Shown here one piece after another: positions 47,180-55,096 of a stretch of 64,000 nucleotides of DNA. The position numbers were made by a program, and so were the translations under genes. Source of the DNA: Planctomycetota bacterium (GTDB lineage Bacteria; Planctomycetota; SZUA-567; H5-PLA8); assembly GCA_027493525.1 (NCBI GenBank), contig JAOSKN010000003.1, forward strand, positions 62,001 through 126,000, given 5' to 3'. Position 1 is the stretch's first letter. Every line of letters starts with the position of its first letter. The notes under the pieces are model-generated. The model did not search any database. It was given only the letters and a program-made list of their open reading frames with translations, and was not told the origin of the DNA.

Positions 47180-50100
47180 GTGCTGAATCGGATCATCGCC
47201 TTCGCGCTGCGTAACCGGCTTTTCGTGGTCATGGCCGCGCTGCTGGTGGCCGGGTACGGATCCTACACGGCGCTGCGCATGCCCATCGACGTGCTGCCGG
47301 ACCTGAACCGCCCGACGGTGACGATCATGGCCGAGGCGCACGCGATGGTGCCGGAGGACGTCGAGCGGCTGGTCACGATCCCCATCGAGCAGATGGTCAA
47401 CGGCGCGACGGGGGTCACGCGCGTCCGCTCGTCGTCGGGTCTGGGGCTAAGCGTGGTGCAGGTTGAGTTCGGCTGGGAAACGGAGATCTTCCGCAACCGG
47501 CAGATCGTGCAGGAAAAGCTGCAACTCGCGCGCGCCAAGCTGCCCCCGAGGTGGACGTCAAGATGGCGCCCATCTCCAGCATCATGGGGCAGGTGCAACT
47601 CGTCGGATTCCAGAGCAGGACCGGGTCGACGGGGGTTTCCGAGATCCGCGCGCTGGTGGACCAGTACGCCAAGCCGCGGCTGCTTTCGATCCCCGGGGTC
47701 GCGCAGATCGTCTCGATCGGCGGCGCGCCGCGACAGATGCAGATCACGGTGGACGCGGATAAGTTGCGCGCGTTCGAGGTGACGCTGGACGAGGTCGCGG
47801 AGGCCGTCCGGAAGGCGAACCTGAACGCCTCGGGCGGGTTCCTGAACCTGGGCGCCAAGGGCCCCGTGATCACGGTCACTGGGCGGATCGAACTGGAAGC
47901 GCAGATGGAGCAGGCGGTGGTGAAACCGGACGAACGCCGGCCCGTGCGCATCGCCGACGTGGCGCGCGTGGAATTCGGCCCGGCGGCGATCCGCACGGGC
48001 GACGCAGGCGTGAACGCGCGCCCCGGGGTCATTTCGGTCGTCTTCAAGCAGCCCGGCGTGGATACCGTGGCGTTGACGGAACGGGTCAATTCGGAGCTGA
48101 AAGACCTGGCCACGGCCTTCCCCGAAGACGTCACCATCGTGGACGACGTGTTCCAGCAGGCCGATTTCATCCATCGCGCGGTGGACAATGTGGCCGACGC
48201 AGTGCGCGACGGGGCGGTCCTGGTGGTGTTCGTGCTCTTCGTCTTCCTGCTCAACTTCCGCACGACCTTCATCACGCTCACCGCGATCCCGCTTTCGGTG
48301 GCGATCACCGCGATCGTGTTTTCGCTGCTGGGGCTCTCGATCAACACGATGACGCTGGGCGGGCTGGCGGTGGCGATCGGCGCGCTGGTTGACGACGCCA
48401 TCGTGGACGTCGAGAACGTCTTCCGCCGGCTGCGGCAAAACGGCGGCGCGCGGCCGTCCCTCCAGGTGATTTTCAAAGCCTCCAGCGAGGTGCGGAACCC
48501 GATCCTCATCGGCACGCTGCTGGTCGTGGTGGTGTACCTTCCGCTCTTTTACCTTACGGGCCTTGAAGGCCGGCTGTTCACGCCCATCGGAATCGCCTAC
48601 ATCGTCAGCACGCTCGCCTCGCTGGCCGTCTCGCTCACCGTCACGCCCGTGCTCTGCTACTACCTTTTGGGGGAATTTCAGCGCCGCGCATCGCGAGGAC
48701 GGCTGGCTGGTCCGCAAGCTCAAGCTTGCCGCCGGCGCGTCGATCCGCTTCGGGATGAACCATCCCTTGCCGATCCTGGGGCTGCTGCTGGCGACGGTGA
48801 TGAGCGGCGTGTTCGTGCTGGCCACGCGCGGCTCGGAGTTCCTGCCCGAGTTCAATGAAGGCTCGTACCAGGCGAACCTGATCCTGCCGCCCGATACCGG
48901 GCTGGAAACGTCCGACGCCTACGGCAAGCGCCTTGAGGCGGTCATCGCTTCCGTGAAAGGCGTGAAGCACGTCGGCCGGCGCACGGGCCGGGCCGAGGGC
49001 GACGAACACACCGAAGGCGTCAACACCACCGAGACGATCTTCACCGTGGATGCCGCGGCCGGGCGCGCGCGGAACGAGATCCGCGACGAGGTCCAGGAAC
49101 GGCTCGAAGACGAATTCCCCGGCGCGGCGGTCGCGGTGGAGCAGCCGCTCGCGCACCTGCTCAGCCATCTCCTCTCCGGCGTCAACGCGCAAGTCGCGAT
49201 CAAGATTTACGGCCCCGAACTCGACGTGCTGCGCAAGACGTCCGCGGAAATCGAAGCGGCGATCCGGCCGATCCCCGGCGTCAGCGGGCTCTATACGCAA
49301 CCGCAGGTGCTCGTGGATCAGGTGGCGGTCGAGCCGAAGCGCGAGGTTCTGGCGGCGCTGGGCCTCAGCGTCCATGAACTGGCGGAGACGATCGAACTGG
49401 GCGGGGGCGGCGAGGAACTGTCCCGGATCAACGTCGGGCAGGTCAGCTACCCGATTGTCGTGCGCCTGGAAGAAAAGGACCGCCGCAGCCTGGAAAGCCT
49501 TCGCGGGCTGCCGCTGCGCGCAACGGACGGGCGCACGGTGCTGCTCTCCGACGCCGCCGCGGTGAACCTGGTCAAGACCCCGAATAACATCAACCGCGAG
49601 AACGTCATGCGCAGGGCGGTCGTGCAGCATAACGTCGCAGGCCGTTCGCTGGGGGAGGTGGTGGCCGACGTGGAGCGCGCCCTGGAACCGATCCGCGCGA
49701 AACTCGCCGCGCAGCCCGGATACTCGATCCGGCTGAGCGGGCAGTTCGAGGCGCAGGCCGAGGCGGAGAAGCTCCTGATCGCGCTCAGCTTCGTTTCCCT
49801 GGCCGCGATGTTCCTGATCCTGTACATGCATTTCCGTTCGGTGAACCTGAGCCTTCAGGTCCTCGCGAGCATTCCCATGGCCTTCGTCGGCGCCGCCGCG
49901 TACATCGTCGCCAGCGGGCAGACGATGTCCGTGGCTACGCTCGTCGGGCTGATCTCGCTCGGCGGCATCGCGGCGCGCAACGCGATCCTGCTGCTGGACC
50001 ACTACCTGCATCTGATGCGCGAGGAAGGCGAAGCCTTCACGCGGGAGATGATCGTGCGCGCCGGGCAGGAGCGGATGGTGCCGGTGCTGATGACGGCGCT

Positions 50101-50398
50101 CTGCAGCGGCATCGCCCTCGTGCCCCTGGCACTTGCGCCGGGCGAGCCGGGCCGCGAACTGCTTTACCCGGTGGCCACGGTAATCATCGGGGGCCTGCTC
50201 TCCTCGACGCTGCTCGACTTCCTGGTCACGCCGGGCCTGTTCTGGACCTTCGGGCGGCGAGACGCCGAACGCCTTGCCGCCGAGCCGCGGCATGCCGACG
50301 ACGCGGCCGAAGCCCTGGCGCGCGACTTATGCGCAAACGAGACGGCTTCAAACCACGGTGCGGGAACCCCCGCGAAAGGAGAATGGGCGCATGGATAG
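47180..50398 (+). CDS. Heavy-metal RND efflux pump (CusA/CzcA-like), two apparent frameshifts
   Basis: Starts at GTG with [17 protein letters not shown], the standard CzcA beginning, after GAGGGG. Three frames join at C5 47543-47547 and at T4G5 48665-48673 to give about 1072 residues, a normal pump length. Conserved signatures are [45 protein letters not shown] (helix IV acidic residues), the porter domains, and [20 protein letters not shown] and [15 protein letters not shown] in the second half. It is a proton-driven trimeric pump in the inner membrane. The breaks sit at homopolymers and each side continues in register, so read errors are likely. Confidence 0.88.
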
Positions 50399-50850
50399 GC
50401 GAATCGGCGGTTGCGCGCTGGCGTTGCTGGCGGCTTTTTGTCTTGGAACGCTCCGCGCGGAGGATCACGGCCACGATCACGGCAAGGAAGCAAAAGGCCC
50501 GCATGGCGGCGCGGTCCTGGAAGTCGGGGGATCCCGGCGACACCCACGCCGAACTCGTCCACGACCATGCCGGTGGGAAACTCACTCTCTACCTGCTCGC
50601 CAAGGACATGAAGAGCCCCGTCGCGATCAAGGAGGCTCCCAAGCTGAATCTGAAGGCCAAGGACGGGAACAAACAGCTCGAGATGAAGGCGGTGGAGCCG
50701 AAGGACGAAAAGGCATCTCAGTTCGTCGCCGAGGACGAGAGCCTCAAGGCCGATCCGCTCGCCGGCCGAATCTCCATCACCCTCGACGACGGCAAGAAGT
50801 ACAACGTGAAGCTGGAAGATCACGGCCACGGTCACGGCCACGATCACTGA
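50391..50850 (+). CDS. Histidine-rich periplasmic protein of the efflux operon (one apparent frameshift)
   Basis: It starts with [20 protein letters not shown] (signal peptide) after AAAGGAG, overlapping the pump gene by 8 bp. The mature part opens AEDHGHDHGKEAKGPHGGAV. After VLEVG the frame breaks in the G5 run 50526-50530; the other frame resumes DPGDTHAELVHDHAGGKLTL and runs to a final HGHGHGHDH. The joined product is about 153 residues. His clusters at both ends suggest periplasmic metal binding or buffering for the pump. A hairpin terminator follows 17 bp after the stop. Confidence 0.78.
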
Positions 50851-50866
50851 CGCGAGAGAGCGGCAT

Positions 50867-50902
50867 GCGAACGGTGGACCGCGCCCGCGGTTCACCGTTC
50901 GC
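50867..50902. terminator. Bidirectional hairpin terminator
   Basis: A 16-bp stem (50867-50882 with 50887-50902, one G-T pair) with a 4-base loop lies between the convergent efflux operon and pirin gene. There is no T tract on the plus strand, so it may act as a barrier or stability hairpin rather than a classic intrinsic terminator. Confidence 0.6.
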
Positions 50903-50923
50903 GTCCGCCTTCCGGCGCGGTAC

Positions 50924-51619
50924 TCAGGCCAGGTCAAAGAGCATCGCCTCGGCGGGGGCGCCGGCGGCGAGGAGGATTTCTGAGACGTCGCTCAGCGCGG
51001 CCCCGTCGCCCTCCTCCAATTCCTCCCCGTTAAGGCTCAGGTTCCCTCGGAGCACTTGCAACCAGGCATGCCGGCCAGGCGCGAGGGCATGCCGTTCGCG
51101 GCCGCCTTCCTTCAACTTGGCCAGATAGATCCGCGCATCCTGATGAATCGCCATCGCGCCGTCCCGTCCGTCCGGGGCGGCCACGAGGCGCAGGCCCGCT
51201 CCGGCCCGCGCGGGCGCGCGCAGCTCTTCGTAGCTCGGCGTCAGGCCCGCGCGCTCCGGAAACAGCCAGAGCTGGTAGAAATGGACGCCTTTGGCCGGCG
51301 AAGGGTTGAACTCGCTGTGCCGGATGCCTGTCCCCGCCGTCATGCGCTGAAGGTCCCCCGCGCGCAGCACCGAGCCGTTGCCGAGGCTGTCGCGGTGCCC
51401 CAGCGCGCCGTCCAGCACGTAGGTGACGATCTCCATGTCACGATGCCCGTGCGTTCCGAAACCCAGTCCGGCCTTCACGCGGTCCTCGTTCAGCACTCGC
51501 AACGCACGAAAGTGCTCATGCGCGGGATCCTGGTAGGCGCCAAACGAGAAGGTATGCCGGGTATCGAGCCAGCCGTGATCGAAATGACCGCGCTCGGCGC
51601 TCTTGCGTATCGCGATCAT
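50924..51619 (-). CDS. Pirin-family protein
   Basis: A 231-residue bicupin. The N-terminal RGHFDHGWLDTRHTFSFGAY, RVKAGLGFGTHGHRDMEIVTYVLDG and GTGIRHSEFNPS contain the three His and one Glu that bind the metal in pirins (YhhW-like), some of which have quercetinase activity in vitro. The C-terminal cupin is typical. It is cytosolic; the natural substrate is unknown. It is followed at its 3' end by the terminator hairpin and lies downstream of the SDR on the same strand. Confidence 0.94.
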   Translation of the reverse strand: MIAIRKSAERGHFDHGWLDTRHTFSFGAYQDPAHEHFRALRVLNEDRVKAGLGFGTHGHRDMEIVTYVLDGALGHRDSLGNGSVLRAGDLQRMTAGTGIRHSEFNPSPAKGVHFYQLWLFPERAGLTPSYEELRAPARAGAGLRLVAAPDGRDGAMAIHQDARIYLAKLKEGGRERHALAPGRHAWLQVLRGNLSLNGEELEEGDGAALSDVSEILLAAGAPAEAMLFDLA

Positions 51620-51701
51620 GAAACCCTCCTTTCGACGGGTTGGAAGACGGTCCTCGGCGGCGGCGCGCGCCGCCGCCGAGGTTCCTGCGGCCGGAGGACG
51701 T

Positions 51702-52454
51702 TCAGCGGTGCCCTCCTGCGATAAAAAGCGTTTCGCCGGTGATCCAGGAGGCTTCGTCGGAGGCCAGGAAGACCACTGCCGGGGCGATGTCGTTCGGGAG
51801 CCCGATCCGGCCCAGGGGCGTCGCGGCCAGGATCTGCCTTGTGAATTCGTGCTCGGGGTCGCGCGCCGCCGCGTTGCCTTCGGTCTCGACCATCCCCGGG
51901 TTGACCGAATTGACCCGGATCTTGCGCGGGCCGAGTTCTGCGGCCAGAGAGCGGGTTACCGCGTCCACCGCGGCCTTGGTCCCGGAGTAGACCGCGCCAC
52001 CGGGCAGCGCGAGGCGCGAGACCAGCGAGCTGACATTCACGACGCTCCCGCCCGCAGGTCCGAACTGCTTAGCCGCCTCCTGTGTGGCCAGGATCAGGCC
52101 CAGCACATTGAGATCGAACTGCCGGTGGAAGAACTCCGGCGTCACGTTTTCGAGCGGCGCAAATTCGTAGATGCCCGCGTTGTTCACCAGGATGTCCACG
52201 CGCCCGAAGGCTTGCTTGGCCTCCGAGAAGAGCCGGCGGACATCGGCTTCCTTCGCGAGGTTGGCCTGTACTGCCATGGCCCGCCCGCCGCGGCCCGCGA
52301 TTTCCGAGACCACGCGTTCCGCCCCGTCCCGGCTGGAGGCGAAATTGACCGCCACGGCGGCGCCCTCGGCCGCCATACGCAGCGCGATCGCCGCGCCGAT
52401 GCCCTTTGAGGCGCCCGTGACCAGCGCCACCTTCCCGCTCAGCTTCCGCGACAT
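51702..52454 (-). CDS. SDR-family oxidoreductase, TetR-controlled
   Basis: A 250-residue classical SDR with TGASKGIG at 13-20, NNAG at 91-94, S142/S143, and the catalytic Y156 and K160 (YSGTK). The end ...GETLFIAGGHR is FabG-like. It is probably an NADPH-dependent reductase. It is transcribed divergently from a TetR regulator, and the shared promoter region holds two matching operators, so this gene is very likely repressed by that regulator. Pirin, 82 bp downstream, may be in the same transcript. Confidence 0.94.
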   Translation of the reverse strand: MSRKLSGKVALVTGASKGIGAAIALRMAAEGAAVAVNFASSRDGAERVVSEIAGRGGRAMAVQANLAKEADVRRLFSEAKQAFGRVDILVNNAGIYEFAPLENVTPEFFHRQFDLNVLGLILATQEAAKQFGPAGGSVVNVSSLVSRLALPGGAVYSGTKAAVDAVTRSLAAELGPRKIRVNSVNPGMVETEGNAAARDPEHEFTRQILAATPLGRIGLPNDIAPAVVFLASDEASWITGETLFIAGGHR

Positions 52455-52480
52455 GATTCGTTCCTCCTCGGGGTGAGTTA

Positions 52481-52496
52481 TGTACCATTCGATACA
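52481..52496 (-). promoter_or_regulatory. TetR-type operator 1
   Basis: TGTACCATTCGATACA on the plus strand, an imperfect palindrome. Its complement, TGTATCGAATGGTACA, matches operator 2 at 12 of 16 positions. It lies 27 bp from the SDR start. Confidence 0.65.
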
Positions 52497-52502
52497 ATAT
52501 AT

Positions 52503-52529
52503 TCCGCTTGCGCCGCAGCGTCAAGCGGA
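52503..52529. promoter_or_regulatory. 8-bp inverted repeat between the two operators
   Basis: TCCGCTTG and CAAGCGGA flank an 11-bp centre with a further CGC/GCG pairing. It sits midway between the two operators, at the centre of the divergent control region. Confidence 0.5.
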
Positions 52530-52533
52530 TTAT

Positions 52534-52549
52534 TGTACTGAAAGGTATA
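52534..52549 (+). promoter_or_regulatory. TetR-type operator 2
   Basis: TGTACTGAAAGGTATA, 24 bp before the TetR start codon. With operator 1 it gives a consensus TGTAYYGAAWGGTAYA in opposite orientations, which suggests autoregulation as well as control of the SDR. Confidence 0.65.
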
Positions 52550-52572
52550 AAACGGAGGAGGACCGGGTAGAA

Positions 52573-53187
52573 ATGGGCAGGCCGCGCGCATTCGACGCCG
52601 AGCGGGCCCTGGACCGGGCCCTGGACGTCTTTTGGCGAAAAGGGTTTGAGGGCGCCTCGCTGCCCGATCTGACCCGCGCCATGGGCATCAATCGCCCGAG
52701 CCTGTACGCGGCGTTCGGCAACAAGGAAGAGCTGTTTCGCAAGGTGCTGGAGCGCTATGTGGACGGCCCCGCGCATTACGTGCGTGAGGCGTACGCGGCG
52801 CCAACCGCGCGCGAGGTCGCGCAGCGGTTGCTCTTCGGCGCCGCGGAATTGCTTACCGCGCCCGGCCGGCCCCGCGGTTGCCTGGTGGTTCAGGGGGCGC
52901 TCGCGTGCGGTCAAGAGGCCGACGGGGTGCGCAAGGAACTCGAGGCGCGGAGGGCGCAGAGCGAGTTGGAGTTGCGCAGGCGCTTCGAACGCGCGCGCGT
53001 GGAACGCGACCTGCCCGCGGGCGCCGACCCGGCGAGGCTATCGCAGTACGTCTGGACGGTGATCTGGGGCATGGCGGTGAAGGCGGCGGGAGGCGGGACG
53101 CGGGACGAACTGCGCGCGGTGGCCGAGGTGGCGTTGCAGGCCTTTCCCGCGGCGGCACGGGCATCCCGGCGGCCGCCTCGCGGTTGA
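52573..53187 (+). CDS. TetR/AcrR-family repressor
   Basis: A 204-residue regulator. The N-terminal HTH is GRPRAFDAERALDRALDVFW, followed by ASLPDLTRAMGINRPSLYAAFG and NKEELFRKVLERY. The C-terminal ligand domain (PRGCLVVQGALACGQEADGV) is of the type seen in regulators next to oxidoreductases and responding to aldehydes or other electrophiles. GGAGGAGG lies 12 bp upstream. It is divergent from the SDR with two operator-like palindromes between them. Confidence 0.94.
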   Translation: MGRPRAFDAERALDRALDVFWRKGFEGASLPDLTRAMGINRPSLYAAFGNKEELFRKVLERYVDGPAHYVREAYAAPTAREVAQRLLFGAAELLTAPGRPRGCLVVQGALACGQEADGVRKELEARRAQSELELRRRFERARVERDLPAGADPARLSQYVWTVIWGMAVKAAGGGTRDELRAVAEVALQAFPAAARASRRPPRG

Positions 53188-53235
53188 GTTCAATCTGCGC
53201 CTCCGAAGCGGGGATCCTCTTGTCATTTTGAAGCG

Positions 53236-53253
53236 CACGATATCGTGTTGACA
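53236..53253 (+). promoter_or_regulatory. 12-bp palindrome with TTGACA upstream of the Rieske operon
   Basis: The perfect palindrome CACGATATCGTG (53236-53247) is joined directly to TTGACA (53248-53253), a consensus -35 box. No convincing -10 box lies at 16-19 bp. In the 290-bp gap this is the best candidate for operon control; the rest shows no gene. Confidence 0.35.
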
Positions 53254-53477
53254 CGACGCGTGAAATTTGGCATGGCTAAGGTGTGTCGAATCCAAATGTG
53301 CCGTCGCGCGCCATGAGTTGATCTGGTTTTGGATACATGCCTTCGCGTGTCCGGATTTGGCGGCAATTTCCGTATGGGATTCTTGTGCCAGGCATTGCCT
53401 TTGCGGACTGTCTGGAATGAAAGGGTTTTGGCCCCCTATCGACTCGATGTGCCGGGAATCTCCGGGAGAGGGGATCC

Positions 53478-54011
53478 ATGAGCGAGCACGAGGTTCCCGG
53501 ACAAGGAGCGCGCGGCGAAGAAGGCGCTCCGCTGCCGCGGCGCGATTTTCTCACCCACGCGCTGATGGCCGGCGGGCTCTGCGCGGGCTACGGCGCGTTT
53601 GCCTCCATCGCCGCGCAGTACCTGTATCCTTCACATGCTGTGCGCAAGGGTTGGATGTTCGTCGCGGTCCTTGAGGACTTCCCCGTCGGCGCGGCGCTGG
53701 ACTACAAGACGCCGACCGGCGCCAGCGTCACCATCGCGCGGCAGAGGAGCGGCGGCGGCGTGGACGATTTCGTCGCGCTCAGCAGCGTCTGCCCGCACCT
53801 GGGGTGCCAAGTGCACTGGGAACCGCAGAACGAACGCTTCTTCTGTCCCTGCCACAACGGGGTCTTCAACCCCGCGGGAGAAGGCGTTTCGGGGCCGCCG
53901 GCCGGGCAGCGCCTGCCGAGCTACCCGCTGAAGATCGAGAATGGCCTGCTCTTCATCGAAACGCCGCTGGAGGGGCTGGCGCGCGCCTCCGGCGGCTTGG
54001 GGGAGGCCTGA
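53478..54011 (+). CDS. qcrA: Rieske [2Fe-2S] protein of a cytochrome bc-type complex
   Basis: A 177-residue protein with a twin-arginine type anchor (PRRDFLTHALMAGG, Arg21-Arg22, then a hydrophobic helix) and the cluster-binding boxes C105-P-H107-L-G-C110 and C123-P-C125-H126-N-G. It transfers electrons from quinol bound at cytochrome b to the next carrier on the outer face of the membrane. It heads an operon: cytochrome b starts 1 bp after its stop, then an octaheme cytochrome and a porin. No separate cytochrome c1 or f gene is present. Confidence 0.96.
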   Translation: MSEHEVPGQGARGEEGAPLPRRDFLTHALMAGGLCAGYGAFASIAAQYLYPSHAVRKGWMFVAVLEDFPVGAALDYKTPTGASVTIARQRSGGGVDDFVALSSVCPHLGCQVHWEPQNERFFCPCHNGVFNPAGEGVSGPPAGQRLPSYPLKIENGLLFIETPLEGLARASGGLGEA

Positions 54012-54012
54012 G

Positions 54013-55062
54013 ATGCCCGGTCCCGTCGCGTGGCTGCGCGAGCGCCTGCCGGTCTCCGGCGCGCGCCTGCAAGAGCTTACGAACGAGCCGGTCCCGAACC
54101 ATCTGCGGCGCTGGTGGTTCTGCCTGGGCGGCACGCCGGCGTACCTGTTCGTGGTGATGATCGTCACCGGCATCCTGCTGGCGCTCTATTACGAGTCCTC
54201 GCCCGCGCGAGCCTACGAATCCGTCCGGCACATCACGGAAGAAGTGGCCTTCGGCTGGTACCTGCGCAGCCTGCATAAGTGGGCCGCGACGCTGATGATC
54301 GCCTCGGTGATCCTCCACCAGATGCGGGTCTTCTTCACGGGCGCATACCGCAAGCCGCGCGAATTGAACTGGTTCGTCGGGATGAGCCTGCTTCTTTGCA
54401 CGCTGATGACCGGATTCACCGGGTACAGCCTGGTCTACGAGCAACTCAGCTTCTGGGGCGCGACGGTCGGCGCGAACATCGCCGAGACGGTGCCGGTCGT
54501 GGGACTCCATCTCAAGCGGCTGCTGCTGGCCGGGGACGCCTACAACACGCAGACGCTCCCGCGCTTTTTCGTGATCCACGCCGCGGTATTGCCCGCGACG
54601 ATCATCGGCTTGCTGGCGCTGCATGTCGCGATCCTGCGCCTGCAGGGAATCTCCGAACTGGAGTTCGAAGACGAGCCGGAAGGCCGGCCCAAGACCTACG
54701 ACTTTTTCCCCGATCACTTCTATACCGAGCTGATTATCGGCCTGGTCCTGATGGTCCTGCTCAGCGCGCTGGCGACGGTGCTGCCGGCCGAACTGGGGCC
54801 CAAGGCCGACCCGCTGGTCACGCCCGAGGTGATCAAGCCGGAGTGGTTCTTCTACGTCACGTTCCGGTGGCTCAAGCTCTTTCCCGGCGTCGCGGCGGTG
54901 CTCAGCATGGGCTTCATCCTGTTCGTGATGTTCGTCTGGCCGCTGATCGACGCCGCGGTCCGCCGCCGCAGGCCCGATTCGGAGTTCAGCGTCTGGGTCG
55001 GCATCGCCGCCGTGATCCTGATCGTCGGGCTGACGGTTTGGGAGGGGGTCGTGGCGCACTGA
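54013..55062 (+). CDS. qcrB: Cytochrome b of a bc-type complex (full length)
   Basis: A 349-residue integral membrane protein joining both cytochrome b halves. The heme ligands are H88/H102 and H189/H204; the second pair is 15 apart, as in cytochrome b6 rather than mitochondrial-type cytochrome b (14). The quinol-site motif is PEWFF (276-280), in place of PEWY. About eight helices end near residue 345. It oxidises quinol or, in reverse, reduces quinone together with the Rieske protein. The N-terminal 30 residues are soluble. Spacing to the octaheme gene is 34 bp with GGAG 8 bp before its ATG. Confidence 0.95.
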   Translation: MPGPVAWLRERLPVSGARLQELTNEPVPNHLRRWWFCLGGTPAYLFVVMIVTGILLALYYESSPARAYESVRHITEEVAFGWYLRSLHKWAATLMIASVILHQMRVFFTGAYRKPRELNWFVGMSLLLCTLMTGFTGYSLVYEQLSFWGATVGANIAETVPVVGLHLKRLLLAGDAYNTQTLPRFFVIHAAVLPATIIGLLALHVAILRLQGISELEFEDEPEGRPKTYDFFPDHFYTELIIGLVLMVLLSALATVLPAELGPKADPLVTPEVIKPEWFFYVTFRWLKLFPGVAAVLSMGFILFVMFVWPLIDAAVRRRRPDSEFSVWVGIAAVILIVGLTVWEGVVAH

Positions 55063-55096
55063 AGGTCTTGTGCGTCGGTCGTTTGGGAGCGAGCGA

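Noticed and set aside
50821-50850. Another tandem repeat (GGCCACG-type)
   Set aside because: It lies inside the coding region and encodes the His/Gly tail of the efflux-associated protein.
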